DNA from: Paenalcaligenes suwonensis
Lineage (GTDB): Bacteria > Pseudomonadota > Gammaproteobacteria > Burkholderiales > Burkholderiaceae_B
NCBI RefSeq assembly: GCF_011290505.1
Contig: NZ_JAANPV010000004.1
Location: forward strand, 1-64,000
Direction of reading: 5' to 3'
DNA: 64,000 bases
The notes under the pieces: generated by a model
The model's input: only the letters and a program-made list of their open reading frames with translations
Database searches by the model: none
What the model was told of the DNA's origin: nothing
Translations under genes and position numbers: made by a program
In this document: positions 36,240 to 45,404 of the stretch, in pieces
How positions within the stretch are numbered: the first letter of the stretch is position 1
Layout of the letters: each line of letters opens with the position of its first letter

Positions 36240-37742
36240 TTAGGCCTCTACCGTTTGTATGGCAACGTAGCGTTCTCTACGACGGCTTATCCACAGCAAC
36301 AGTGCACTGAACGCACTCAGCAAACCCGCCACCAACATAGCCACTTGAAAACCACTGGCCATAGAAAACGCATAATTCACTGCTAACGTGGGTACATCAT
36401 GTAGCCCCTCGTGATACAACACCGCTTGCTGTGCCACGTGCGCTGCCTGCTCAACACCGTCGGCCCCTAAACGCTGTGTTAATTCAGCGATCGCCCCTGC
36501 ACTTAAGAGTACGCCTAACAAGGCAATACCCATGGTCATACCGGCTTGGCGTAAGGCATTCATGGTGCCCGACACTGAGCCCGTTAATTCTGCTGGTGCC
36601 ATACCCATGATGGTTAAGCTGGTACCTGGTACCGACAACCCAGCCCCTACCCCCATCACCAACAGTAGCGACCCCATCATCCAGTACGGTGTATCCACCG
36701 AACACCACCACATCGCCATCATGGCTACTGCAATCAACACATAGCCTGTCATCATCAATGTAGGTACGCTAGCCTTCGCGCTAAAACGCCCAAAGCACAG
36801 CGACACACAACCATTGGCCATAAACAACGGCATCATGCGCCACCCCGCCTCAGCAGGCGACCAATCTTGCACTTGTTGGAAATACAGCGAGAAGAAGAAC
36901 AAACTGCTGTAGTACGAAAAACCTAAGAAAAACGAGGCAATATTCGCGACCACAAAAACAGGTTTCTTAAATAGCGTTAACGGTATTAATGGGTGCTGAA
37001 CCTTGCGCTCTACCTGTATAAACACCGCCCCACACACCAGTGCAATCGCCCAGCACCACAAGGGAGTAGTGCCCGTTATGCCTTCTTGCCCTGCGGCTAT
37101 AGTGCCGTATGCTAACGCACCCAACGTGATCAAACTCAGCACTTGGCCCACTGGGTCTTTAGCCGCTTGCGCTTCGTAGCGACGCTCGGGAATAGCCCAA
37201 CTGCCTAGCCCAATCGCACACACCCCCAGCGGTAAGTTGATCAGGAAAATACTTTGCCACCCCCACTGTTCTAGCAACACACCGCCCAACAATGGGCCCA
37301 AAATCAATGCCAATGCAGTGAAAGCCGACCACCCACCTATGCAATGGGCACGCTCAGCAGGGTCGGAATACAAATGCGTCAAAATAGGCAAGGCACCAAT
37401 AATCAAAAACGCTGCCGACAACCCTTGTAGAGCACGTCCCCACAACAACCACGACAAGCTAGGCGCTATCCCACATAGCCACGATGCGGCGGTGAACACG
37501 ATCCCCCCCATCAACCAGCAACGCTTATGCCCCAACCTATCGGCCACCGACCCCGCCGATAACATGATGGCCGAGAGCCCAATGGCATACATATTCACCA
37601 CCCACTGCATCCCCGCTATATCGGTTTGCAACGCCGTTTGCATGGATGGCAGCGCCACATTGACGATGCTGATATCCAGTGTAGCAAGAAAGGTGCCCAG
37701 ATACGCCGCCAAAACCGCGGCTCTACGTTTAGATGCTTGCAT
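36240..37742 (-). CDS. MFS multidrug efflux transporter, DHA2 (EmrB/QacA) family
   Basis: 500 residues and about 14 membrane helices, the DHA2 arrangement. It shows the motif T-L-D-I-S-I-V-N-V-A-L-P in helix 1, ADRLGHKRCWLMGG (motif A) after helix 2 and LGPLLGGVLLEQWGWQSIFLINLPLG (motif C) in helix 5. It exports lipophilic toxicants by proton antiport. The gene is divergent from a TetR regulator with a palindromic operator between them, so it should be repressed by that protein. No membrane-fusion partner gene is adjacent. Confidence 0.94.
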   Translation of the reverse strand: MQASKRRAAVLAAYLGTFLATLDISIVNVALPSMQTALQTDIAGMQWVVNMYAIGLSAIMLSAGSVADRLGHKRCWLMGGIVFTAASWLCGIAPSLSWLLWGRALQGLSAAFLIIGALPILTHLYSDPAERAHCIGGWSAFTALALILGPLLGGVLLEQWGWQSIFLINLPLGVCAIGLGSWAIPERRYEAQAAKDPVGQVLSLITLGALAYGTIAAGQEGITGTTPLWCWAIALVCGAVFIQVERKVQHPLIPLTLFKKPVFVVANIASFFLGFSYYSSLFFFSLYFQQVQDWSPAEAGWRMMPLFMANGCVSLCFGRFSAKASVPTLMMTGYVLIAVAMMAMWWCSVDTPYWMMGSLLLVMGVGAGLSVPGTSLTIMGMAPAELTGSVSGTMNALRQAGMTMGIALLGVLLSAGAIAELTQRLGADGVEQAAHVAQQAVLYHEGLHDVPTLAVNYAFSMASGFQVAMLVAGLLSAFSALLLWISRRRERYVAIQTVEA

Positions 37743-37789
37743 AAATCAGCTTTTCCTAAAGTCATTAGCATTTATACTAGCAATTCGAC

Positions 37790-37802
37790 TGACCGTCGGT
37801 CA
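37790..37802. promoter_or_regulatory. TetR-family operator between the MFS and TetR genes
   Basis: TGACCG-T-CGGTCA is a perfect palindrome with one central base, extended on one side (GACTGACCGTCGGTCAATT). It lies 48 bases before the minus-strand MFS start and 87 before the TetR start, so one bound repressor dimer could control both. Confidence 0.85.
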
Positions 37803-37888
37803 ATTAAAATATGAATGAGAAAGACTTTGTTCTAGTCTTGTTTTACACTGCCGGAAATACACCCTTTTTGTTTTGATAAGATTGCCGC

Positions 37889-38503
37889 ATGTCTACCTCA
37901 CAGCCTCCCTCTGCGCCTTCTGCATCACCACGCACCAAACCCGCTGAAGTGCGCCTGGACGAGCTGATGAGCGCTGCCGAAACCCTCTTTCTAGAAAAAG
38001 GGTTTGAAGCCACCACTATTGCCGACATTACACGTGTGGCGAATGTGGCCAAAGGCACCTTCTACCATTACTTTGCCTCTAAAAACGACATGCTAGCAGC
38101 GCTGGCTACTCGCTATACGCAGCAATACTTAGAGGAACTGGAACGCGCAGTAGAGGCCTGTGCGGTTAACGACTGGCCTACCCGTTTACGGGTATGGATT
38201 GAAACCAGTGTACGTACCTATGCGCAAAGCTTTAGAACGCATGACATGGTGTATGGGGGCCACCACCATCACGAGCGTGACAACGCCGAAAAAAATGCCA
38301 TCTTGATGCAGCTAGAGCACATTCTTAAGCAAGGTGAGCAGCACAAAGCGTGGTACTGCCCTAATCCCTCTATGGTGGCACTGCTACTGTACTCAGGTGT
38401 GCATGGTGCAACCGATGCCCTGATTGCCGCCCCCGAGCAAGACCAAGACAGCTATGCTCGCGAACTGGCCGACACCTGTTTACGCCTGCTACCACGCCCC
38501 TAA
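37889..38503 (+). CDS. TetR-family repressor of the adjacent efflux pump
   Basis: 204 residues. The N-terminal helix-turn-helix reads LMSAAETLFLEKGFEATTIADITRVANVAKGTFYHYFASKNDMLAAL, a textbook TetR domain (about 30-76), followed by an all-helical ligand domain with a run of His residues (GGHHHHERD) near 125. It is divergent from the DHA2 efflux pump and probably binds the palindrome between them. The inducer is unknown. Confidence 0.93.
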   Translation: MSTSQPPSAPSASPRTKPAEVRLDELMSAAETLFLEKGFEATTIADITRVANVAKGTFYHYFASKNDMLAALATRYTQQYLEELERAVEACAVNDWPTRLRVWIETSVRTYAQSFRTHDMVYGGHHHHERDNAEKNAILMQLEHILKQGEQHKAWYCPNPSMVALLLYSGVHGATDALIAAPEQDQDSYARELADTCLRLLPRP

Positions 38504-38588
38504 TTTGCCGCTTTGGCAGTACTAAAGCCCAGCTTCATTAAACAGCAATAGCCAAAGCTCGCTAGGTGCGGCACAGTTAACGGCATCT

Positions 38589-38617
38589 GCCGTCTGCCCC
38601 CGCAGACGGCCTCATTT
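38589..38617 (+). terminator. Hairpin after the TetR gene
   Basis: GCCGTCTGC (38589-38597) pairs with GCAGACGGC (38602-38610) around CCCC, and CTCATTTTGC follows. The stem is GC-rich and strong; the T-run is weak. It is well placed to end the tetR transcript before the MmgE/PrpD gene. Confidence 0.7.
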
Positions 38618-38634
38618 TGCTGTATGCCATCACT

Positions 38635-40005
38635 ATGACGACTTTGCATTATTCGCGACAATTAGCCGATTTTGCGGCCAATTTGCGCTTTGAAGACATA
38701 CCTTCTGAGGTGATTGAACGCACCCAAGCGCTATTTCTGGATACCTTAGCCTCTATCTTGGCAGGTGCTTCTACACGCCCTGTACAAACCATAGAGACGG
38801 TATCCAAACACATGCGGCCCGATCATGGACCGTCAGAAATATTGGTGTCTTCTACGCATAGCTCGCCCTTTTTTGCGGCCATGATTAATGCTGCTGCCGC
38901 GCATGTGGTAGAACAAGACGACCTGCACAACAGCTCGGTACTGCATCCGGCTGCGGTGGTATTCCCCCCTGCGCTTGCCGTCACCCAAGACCTGAAAAAA
39001 TCCGGTAAAGATTTACTAACTGCTGCCGTCGCGGGCTACGAAGTAGGCATACGAGTAGGCGAATTTTTAGGGCGCTCGCACTATCAAATTTTCCACACCA
39101 CGGCCACAGTAGGCACCTTAGCCGCGGCCGCTACTGCCGGAAATTTGCTGCATTTAGATGGCGAGCAAATGTTGCACGCCTTTGGTTCAGCTGGCACACA
39201 AGCGGCTGGGCTGTGGGAATTTTTGCGTGATGCTGCCGACTCCAAGCAGTTGCATACTGCCCACGCTGCCAGCAGTGGTTTGTGGTCTGCGTACCTTGCT
39301 CAAGCTGGTTTCACTGGTGCCACCCACATACTGGAAGGAAAAAAAGGGATGGCAGCAGGGATGTCTAGCGATTCAGACCCTACCCGTTTAGTCGATGGTT
39401 TAGGTACCCGCTGGGCATTAAGCGAAACCTCGTTTAAGTTTCATGCTTCGTGCCGTCACACCCACCCTTCTGCTGATGCCTTGCAACTGCTCATGACAGA
39501 GCACGGCCTACGCGCCAGTGACATTGCCAGTGTGATCACCCAGGTACACCAAGGCGCCATTGATGTGCTAGGTGCAGTTACTCGTCCACAAACTGTGCAC
39601 CAATCTAAGTTTTCCATGGGTACAGTGCTGGGATTAATTGCGGTGTTTGGTAAAGCAGACCTCACCACCTTTGATGAGCAAGCCCTACAAAACCCTGCTG
39701 TGGCAGACTTCCGCGACCGCGTGCAGATGATGTACGACCCCGAAATTGATGGCGCTTACCCGCGTAAATGGATAGGCAAAGTCAGCGTAACCACCCACGA
39801 TGGCCGCACCTTACACGCCCGAGTCGACGACCCTAAAGGCGATCCCGGTAATACGCTCACGCGTGCAGAACTGGAAGATAAGGTGCACCGCTTAATTCAG
39901 TACGGCAACCCGGCAAGCACCACAGAGGCTAATACCGCCTTAGCCAATAAGCTCATTGATATAGTCTGGCGCTTACCTGAACTCAATCAGGTGCAACTGC
40001 TATAG
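38635..40005 (+). CDS. MmgE/PrpD family protein
   Basis: 456 residues from the ATG at 38635 (an in-frame TTG at 38617 is the alternative; neither has a clear ribosome-binding site). MmgE/PrpD landmarks include LFLDTLASILAGAST, HVVEQDDLHNSSVLHPAAVVFPPALA, GSAGTQAAGLWEF and FKFHASCRHTHPSADAL. The superfamily includes 2-methylcitrate dehydratase and cis-aconitate decarboxylase, and one member is part of the Pseudomonas itaconate-degradation locus. Here it is convergent with the LysR gene at 40010 and close to itaconate-type genes. Exact reaction unknown. Confidence 0.9.
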   Translation: MTTLHYSRQLADFAANLRFEDIPSEVIERTQALFLDTLASILAGASTRPVQTIETVSKHMRPDHGPSEILVSSTHSSPFFAAMINAAAAHVVEQDDLHNSSVLHPAAVVFPPALAVTQDLKKSGKDLLTAAVAGYEVGIRVGEFLGRSHYQIFHTTATVGTLAAAATAGNLLHLDGEQMLHAFGSAGTQAAGLWEFLRDAADSKQLHTAHAASSGLWSAYLAQAGFTGATHILEGKKGMAAGMSSDSDPTRLVDGLGTRWALSETSFKFHASCRHTHPSADALQLLMTEHGLRASDIASVITQVHQGAIDVLGAVTRPQTVHQSKFSMGTVLGLIAVFGKADLTTFDEQALQNPAVADFRDRVQMMYDPEIDGAYPRKWIGKVSVTTHDGRTLHARVDDPKGDPGNTLTRAELEDKVHRLIQYGNPASTTEANTALANKLIDIVWRLPELNQVQLL

Positions 40006-40009
40006 CCTA

Positions 40010-40945
40010 CTACACCAGTGCCGACGGTATATCAGTAGGCACTGGTACTGTTTTGGCATCGGCCAATAACAGTTGAATAAGCTCATAGGTAAAGGACGGC
40101 AAGGATTCCATGTCGCGTACGCAAATCAGTAAATCGCGTATTGCCCACTCATTACTCAAGCCCACAATGTGTATAGGCAACACATCGGCATGGCGCTTTG
40201 CGACGGATTCAGGCACCAGCGAAATCCCCGCATTGGCAGCCACCATTCTGCAAGCTGCCTCAAAGCTACCCACCTGAATACGGGTTTGCAACGTGCGCCC
40301 CATGGTGTCAGTAATGCGTTTTAAAAAAGAATGTATAGCCGTGCCTTCATGCAGCACGATATACGGGCTTTCTATGGTTTCCTCAAACGCAATGCTATCG
40401 AAAGCCGCCAAAGGATGCGATTGCGCCACCACCAACACCAAACGATCATGGCGATACGGCAGCACTTGTAAACCTTCGGTATTCACTGAACCCGCCACTA
40501 AGCCTATATCGGTGGCGCCAGACAGTACAGCACGCACAATCTCATCGCTAGGGCGCTCGCGTAAATCCACATTGATATCGTGCCATGCTGCCAAATATTG
40601 GCTTAACACATGCGGCAGAAACTCTGTCATGGCGGTAGTGTTGGCTTGCACACTAACGCTACCTTTGATGCCTTCTGCATAGTCTTGTAAGTCGGAGCGC
40701 AGTAACTCTACCTGATGCAGCACCTGCCTCGCATGCGCTAAAAAGGTTTCACCTGCAGGGCGTAATGTAATGCCTTGAGCACCACGATTTAGCAAGGGCA
40801 CGCCTATGGACTGCTCTAAGTTTTTAATGCGCATACTCGCCGCAGGCAAGGAAATAAACACACGCGCTGCCGCACGTGTCAGGCTCCCCTCTTCGGCCAC
40901 ATAACTAAACAAACGTAGGTCCACAAAATCGAACTGCATCGCCAT
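40010..40945 (-). CDS. LysR-family transcriptional regulator
   Basis: 311 residues. The helix-turn-helix domain FVDLRLFSYVAEEGSLTRAAARVFISLPAASMRIKNLEQSIG is followed by a periplasmic-binding-like effector domain (GSVSVQANTTAMTEFLPHVL). It lies 80 bases downstream of the ornithine-cyclodeaminase-like gene on the same strand and tail to tail with the MmgE/PrpD gene. Target not evident; the cluster has a second, divergent LysR gene that is the better candidate for control of the CoA-pathway genes. Confidence 0.92.
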   Translation of the reverse strand: MAMQFDFVDLRLFSYVAEEGSLTRAAARVFISLPAASMRIKNLEQSIGVPLLNRGAQGITLRPAGETFLAHARQVLHQVELLRSDLQDYAEGIKGSVSVQANTTAMTEFLPHVLSQYLAAWHDINVDLRERPSDEIVRAVLSGATDIGLVAGSVNTEGLQVLPYRHDRLVLVVAQSHPLAAFDSIAFEETIESPYIVLHEGTAIHSFLKRITDTMGRTLQTRIQVGSFEAACRMVAANAGISLVPESVAKRHADVLPIHIVGLSNEWAIRDLLICVRDMESLPSFTYELIQLLLADAKTVPVPTDIPSALV

Positions 40946-41025
40946 GAAAGCGCTCCTGCCATTGGTGCTACGTTCAGGGGAGGCAAGCTCGGTGGCTTAG
41001 CTCCCCATTTCCTGCAAAGCGCTGC

Positions 41026-41967
41026 CTACGCGGTTTGTTGGCTACCTTCGTACACCAAAATAGCGGCAGTCAGATCTTCCAGGGCATTACCTACCGACTT
41101 AAACACGGTGATTTGGTCGTCACTAGTACGGCCTGCATGCTCACCTTTACACAGATCAAACAGCGTGGCTTGAATAGCCTCTACGGTTAATGTGCCCGCT
41201 TCAATGGCTTGCAACAAGTCGCCCGCCTTCTTAGCCGCTTCGTCGGTATCCACAAAGACCGCCGCACGAGCAAAACACTGTGCATCGGTTTCAATCATGT
41301 GCGGTGCGAAACTGCCAATCAAATCCAAATGTTGACCTGGTTTTAACCATTCGCCATGCACCAAAGGCGCTTCTGACAAGGTGGCACAACTAATGATATC
41401 GGCCTGTGCCACGCCTTCTTCTACGGTGCTAACCACATGAGCGTTATAGCCTTTTTCGTTTAGCTCTTGTACCAAGCGTTCAGCCCCTTCTGGACGTCTA
41501 TTCCACACATACACGTCTTTAATGGGGCGCACTACGCTGTAAGCATCTGGTAAAAAGCTGGCTACGCGACCGGTACCCAGCACAAACAAACTGCTGGCAT
41601 CCTTCTTCGCCAAATACCCACCCGCCAACGCCGATGCAGCAGCGGTTCGACGTGATGTCACCGCATCACCATCCACATGCGCCAAAGGCTTACCGGTACG
41701 ACCGTCGTACAACAAATACGTAGAGTGCAGCCCTGGTAAATCCAGCTCGTGATTAGCAGAGAAGATATTCACTGTTTTCAAACCGAGGTATTTCTTGTTA
41801 TCCCAAGCCGGCATAATCAAGGTAATACCTTTGCGATCATCGCACTCTATGGTGTGGGTGTGTCGTAATGGTACGGTGATATTTGCTTGAAAAGCGTGGC
41901 GTAGCGCCGGTACCAGTTTGTCAAAGCCCAACAAAGCATTAGAGACATCTGCATCAATCAGCTGCAT
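41026..41967 (-). CDS. Ornithine cyclodeaminase / mu-crystallin family protein
   Basis: 313 residues from the ATG at 41967, which follows AAGGAT; the longer frame to 42021 has no such site. The Rossmann domain shows LFVLGTGRVASFLPDAYSVVRPIKDVYVWNRR and the family core GDAVTSRRTAAASALAGGYLAKKDAS. Members are ornithine cyclodeaminases, alanine dehydrogenases or ketimine/pyrroline-2-carboxylate reductases, usually NAD(P)-dependent. Position after a CoA-pathway operon, with a 188-base gap, suggests a separate promoter. Substrate cannot be read from the sequence. Confidence 0.88.
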   Translation of the reverse strand: MQLIDADVSNALLGFDKLVPALRHAFQANITVPLRHTHTIECDDRKGITLIMPAWDNKKYLGLKTVNIFSANHELDLPGLHSTYLLYDGRTGKPLAHVDGDAVTSRRTAAASALAGGYLAKKDASSLFVLGTGRVASFLPDAYSVVRPIKDVYVWNRRPEGAERLVQELNEKGYNAHVVSTVEEGVAQADIISCATLSEAPLVHGEWLKPGQHLDLIGSFAPHMIETDAQCFARAAVFVDTDEAAKKAGDLLQAIEAGTLTVEAIQATLFDLCKGEHAGRTSDDQITVFKSVGNALEDLTAAILVYEGSQQTA

Positions 41968-42155
41968 ATTTTTTATCCTTACTCGTATTCTTCCGTAGGC
42001 ACTCTGCCGCTCGGTGATCACGCAAGATCCCGGCCACGCAAAGCACTATCTAACACAACCCTACAGAGTATTTGGGTTGCACCTTTATTTTTATTATGGT
42101 TAACCCTTGATTTTGAAAATAAAGTCGGTGGCCGCACCTACTCAGCCCACTACCG

Positions 42156-42995
42156 TTACCGGGCACGAGCCAAAAAACGTCTGGCATGTTGCACCACGGG
42201 CTGGTCTACCATTTTTCCATCCACCTGAACGGCCGACCCACCAGACGACTCATCAGCGGCTACCACACGTCGAGCCCAATCCAGCTCTTGCTCGGAAGGC
42301 TGCATGGCTTGATGCACCCCCTCCACTTGGCGGGGATGAATGCACAACTTGCCACCAAACCCAAAACGCAAGGCACGCTGTACATCGCTGCGCAATCGCT
42401 CACCATCTTGCAACGCCGTAGTCACGCCATCAATTGCCGGAGCCAAGCCGCCCAATCGCGTAGCCATGGCTATTTCAAACCGCAACGGCGCAAGCTCTGG
42501 TTCGTCTTCTGAACACTGCAAACCGGTGTCAGCCATGAAGTCTAAATGCCCTAGCGCCAAGCGACATACCCCGTGAACTGCCGCCAGCTCACGCACAGCG
42601 GCATACCCCTGCGCCGACTCTATTAGAGGAATCAGGGGCACGTGCGGTAACGCTGCGTGCACCTGCTCTAGGGCCTGCACAGACTCTGCCTTAGGCACCA
42701 GCAACGCCCAGTCGCCCGTTAGCTGTTTAGCCCATGCAATATCTTGTTTACCTAGGTCAGAGCCAGCACTGTTACAACGCACCACCAACGGCACGCCATG
42801 CGCTTGCAGCGCAGACCATGCTGCTGCAATCTCGGCTCTGGCCTGCTCTTTGTCGGCACTGCCCACGGCATCTTCTAGGTCAAACACCACTGCATCAGCA
42901 CCGGTTTGCAACGCCTTCACAAAACGGTCAGGCCTATTACCCGGTACAAACAAAAATGTACGTGCTTGCGCAATGCGTGTTTGACTACTGCTCAT
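42156..42995 (-). CDS. ccl: CitE-like CoA-ester lyase, probable (S)-citramalyl-CoA lyase
   Basis: 279 residues of the HpcH/HpaI/CitE TIM-barrel family: RTFLFVPGNRPDRFVKAL, then A-V-V-F-D-L-E-D-A-V (metal-binding acid), an arginine in VRCNSAGSD, PLIESAQG, and the GFGGKLCIHPRQV loop that binds CoA. Its order with a CoA-transferase, an acyl-CoA dehydrogenase and a MaoC-type hydratase matches the bacterial itaconate pathway, where this enzyme splits (S)-citramalyl-CoA into acetyl-CoA and pyruvate. The pathway role is inferred from synteny; the fold family is certain. Confidence 0.8.
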   Translation of the reverse strand: MSSSQTRIAQARTFLFVPGNRPDRFVKALQTGADAVVFDLEDAVGSADKEQARAEIAAAWSALQAHGVPLVVRCNSAGSDLGKQDIAWAKQLTGDWALLVPKAESVQALEQVHAALPHVPLIPLIESAQGYAAVRELAAVHGVCRLALGHLDFMADTGLQCSEDEPELAPLRFEIAMATRLGGLAPAIDGVTTALQDGERLRSDVQRALRFGFGGKLCIHPRQVEGVHQAMQPSEQELDWARRVVAADESSGGSAVQVDGKMVDQPVVQHARRFLARAR

Positions 42996-43035
42996 GCTTT
43001 ATTCTGCCTTACAAAAAATACGTGATATCGCCATG

Positions 43036-44217
43036 TTATACCGCACCCGCTGCACGTAAAGCGGCTATTTGCTCTGGCGTTTTACCTAACTCAAGCAAAA
43101 TAGACTCCACATGCTCACCTAAACCTGGCACGGCATCCATACGTGGTGAGTAAGCATTACTACGCCCTGGCGGTAGTAAAGCAGGTAGCTCGCCCACTGG
43201 GCTCATCACCGATGACCAGCGCTGTCGGGCTTGCAGTTGTGGATGCTGCCATACATCGTTCATGGTGTTCACCCGCGCGTTAGCAATCTGCGCTTTTTCT
43301 AAGCGCTCTACTACCTGATCGGCCGTCAAACTCGCAAAACGTTCCAAGATTAACGCCTGCAAAGCATCACGGTTATCTGAACGTTTAGAGTTAGAGGCGA
43401 AACGCGCATCTGTGGCTAAGGTGGGTTGCTCCATGACTTGCTCGCAAAACACGTTCCACTCACGTTCGTTTTGCAGCCCTAACATGACAGTATTGCCATC
43501 ACCGGCAATAAAAGGCCCATAAGGGTAGATAGTGGCATGCGCTGCCGCCGTACGTGCCGGTGGCGTTGCGCCATCAAAGGCGTAATACAGCGGATAACCC
43601 ATCCACTCCACCATACTTTCCAGCATGGACACATCGATATTACTGCCCTTGCCAGTTTTACCCCGTTGCAAGAGTGCCGCCAAAATATTAGTGTAGGCAT
43701 ACATACCCGCCGCAATATCAGCTATGGAACACCCCGCTTTAGAGGGATGTTCAGGCGTTCCCGTTACCGACAAAAAGCCCGACTCACTTTGAATCAACAA
43801 GTCATAGGCTTTCTTGTCGCGATACGGGCCATCGTCACCATAGCCTGAAATATTGCACACAATCAGCTTAGGAAAACGGTTGTGCAATGCCTCGAATGAC
43901 AAGCCCAGCCGCGCTGCCGCCCCGGGCGCTAAGTTCTGCACCAACACATCGGCTTCGGCTAACAGTTGCTCAAGCACCTCTTGCGCTGCTGGGTGCTTCA
44001 CATCCAAGGTTAGGCTTTCCTTAGAACGGTTCGCCCACACGAAATGCGAAGCCATGCCATCCACCCGTTCATCGTAGGCTCGCGCAAAATCGCCACTACC
44101 GGGGCGTTCCACTTTAATGACGCGAGCACCCAAGTCCGCTAACTGCCGAGTACAAAACGGAGCAGCTATTGCATGCTCTAACGTGACCACCGTCACCCCA
44201 TCCAAAGGACGCGACAT
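43036..44217 (-). CDS. ict: CaiB/BaiF family CoA-transferase, probable itaconate CoA-transferase
   Basis: 393 residues, the usual length of class III CoA-transferases. N-terminal L-D-G-V-T-V-V-T-L-E-H-A-I-A-A-P-F, GARVIKVERPGSGDFAR, FVWANRSKESLTLDVK and YDLLIQSESGFLSVTG, with the catalytic aspartate probably in K-A-G-C-S-I-A-D-I-A-A-G (about Asp167). It would charge a dicarboxylic acid with CoA from succinyl-CoA. It lies 12 bases after the acyl-CoA dehydrogenase gene and 40 before the lyase gene. Itaconate as acceptor is inferred from the whole gene set. Confidence 0.8.
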   Translation of the reverse strand: MSRPLDGVTVVTLEHAIAAPFCTRQLADLGARVIKVERPGSGDFARAYDERVDGMASHFVWANRSKESLTLDVKHPAAQEVLEQLLAEADVLVQNLAPGAAARLGLSFEALHNRFPKLIVCNISGYGDDGPYRDKKAYDLLIQSESGFLSVTGTPEHPSKAGCSIADIAAGMYAYTNILAALLQRGKTGKGSNIDVSMLESMVEWMGYPLYYAFDGATPPARTAAAHATIYPYGPFIAGDGNTVMLGLQNEREWNVFCEQVMEQPTLATDARFASNSKRSDNRDALQALILERFASLTADQVVERLEKAQIANARVNTMNDVWQHPQLQARQRWSSVMSPVGELPALLPPGRSNAYSPRMDAVPGLGEHVESILLELGKTPEQIAALRAAGAV

Positions 44218-44229
44218 TTCACCCTCTAC

Positions 44230-45390
44230 TTAGAAAGAACGGGGCAAGCCCAATACATGCTCAGCCACGTAGGAGTAAATCAAGTTAGTAGAAATAGGCG
44301 CCACTTGATACAGGCGGGTTTCACGGAATTTACGCTCTATGTCGTACTCTTTGGCAAAACCAAAACCACCATAAGTTTGCAAACACACGTTGGCCGCTTC
44401 CCAACTGGCTTTGGCCGCTAAATACTTCGCCATATTGGCTTGTGCCCCGCACGCTTGGCGGGCATCGAAACGGCGTGCCGCATCAAAACGCATCAAATTC
44501 GCCGCTTCAATTTCTATAAAAGCATCGGCAATAGGAAACTGCACACCTTGGTTCTGGCCTATAGGCCGGTCAAACACTACGCGTTCGTTAGCATAGCTAC
44601 ATGCCCTATCAATAAACCAATAGCCATCACCAATACACTCGGCCGCAATCAACGTGCGCTCGGCATTCAAGCCTTCCAAAATGTACTTGAAGCCCTTGCC
44701 CTCTTCACCAATAAGATTTTCTTCCGGAATTTCTAGGTTATCGAAAAACAGTTCATTGGTTTCGTGGTTGACCAAGTTAGGTATAGGCCGTACATCTAGC
44801 CCATTACCAATAGCATCGCGTAAATCCACCATAAAAATGGACATACCTTCTGACTTCTTGCGCACCTCACTCAGCGGCGTCGTACGTGCCAACAAGATCA
44901 TCAAGTCAGAATGCTGCACGCGTGATATCCACACTTTTTGCCCATTCACTACCCAGCGTCCATCTTTTTTGACAGCGGTAGTTTTGATCTTGGTGGTATC
45001 GGTACCCGTAGTAGGCTCCGTCACCGCCATAGACTGTATGCGCAGTTTTCCTGCAGCGATTTGAGGCAGGTATTTTTCTTTTTGTGCTGTACTGCCACTG
45101 CGTAACAAGGTACCCATGTTGTACATCTGACCATGCACGGCACCTGCATTCCCACCGCAACGATTGATCTCTTCCATGATGACCGACGCTGCGGTCAGCC
45201 CTAAGCCTGTACCGCCGTATTCTTCGGGGATCATTGCCGCTAACCAGCCCGCTTCGATTAAGGCGTCTACGAAACGCTCTGGATACGCTTCTTTGGCATC
45301 AATTTCACGAAAATACTCATCCGAAAACTGTTTGCACAACTGGCGCACACCATCACGTATTTCTTCAAACTCGTCTTGTTCCATGTACAT
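44230..45390 (-). CDS. Acyl-CoA dehydrogenase
   Basis: 386 residues from the ATG at 45390, preceded by GGAG; the longer frame has no ribosome-binding site. FAD-binding acyl-CoA dehydrogenase blocks: EEYGGTGLGLTAASVIMEEI, AVTEPTTGTDTTKIKT, and the C-terminal QTYGGFGFAKEYDIERKFRETRLYQVAPISTNLI. The catalytic glutamate is probably in this last region but its position differs by subgroup. A homologue is part of the Pseudomonas itaconate locus, though its exact step is not established. It is tightly linked to the hydratase (14 bases) and CoA-transferase genes. Confidence 0.92.
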   Translation of the reverse strand: MYMEQDEFEEIRDGVRQLCKQFSDEYFREIDAKEAYPERFVDALIEAGWLAAMIPEEYGGTGLGLTAASVIMEEINRCGGNAGAVHGQMYNMGTLLRSGSTAQKEKYLPQIAAGKLRIQSMAVTEPTTGTDTTKIKTTAVKKDGRWVVNGQKVWISRVQHSDLMILLARTTPLSEVRKKSEGMSIFMVDLRDAIGNGLDVRPIPNLVNHETNELFFDNLEIPEENLIGEEGKGFKYILEGLNAERTLIAAECIGDGYWFIDRACSYANERVVFDRPIGQNQGVQFPIADAFIEIEAANLMRFDAARRFDARQACGAQANMAKYLAAKASWEAANVCLQTYGGFGFAKEYDIERKFRETRLYQVAPISTNLIYSYVAEHVLGLPRSF

Positions 45391-45404
45391 CGTTGTTCTC
45401 CGTT

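Noticed and set aside
38589-38610. GCCGTCTG stem as a Neisseria-type DNA uptake sequence pair
   Set aside because: The context differs (GCCGTCTGC, not GCCGTCTGAA) and I did not notice it as a dispersed repeat in the window; a terminator explains it.
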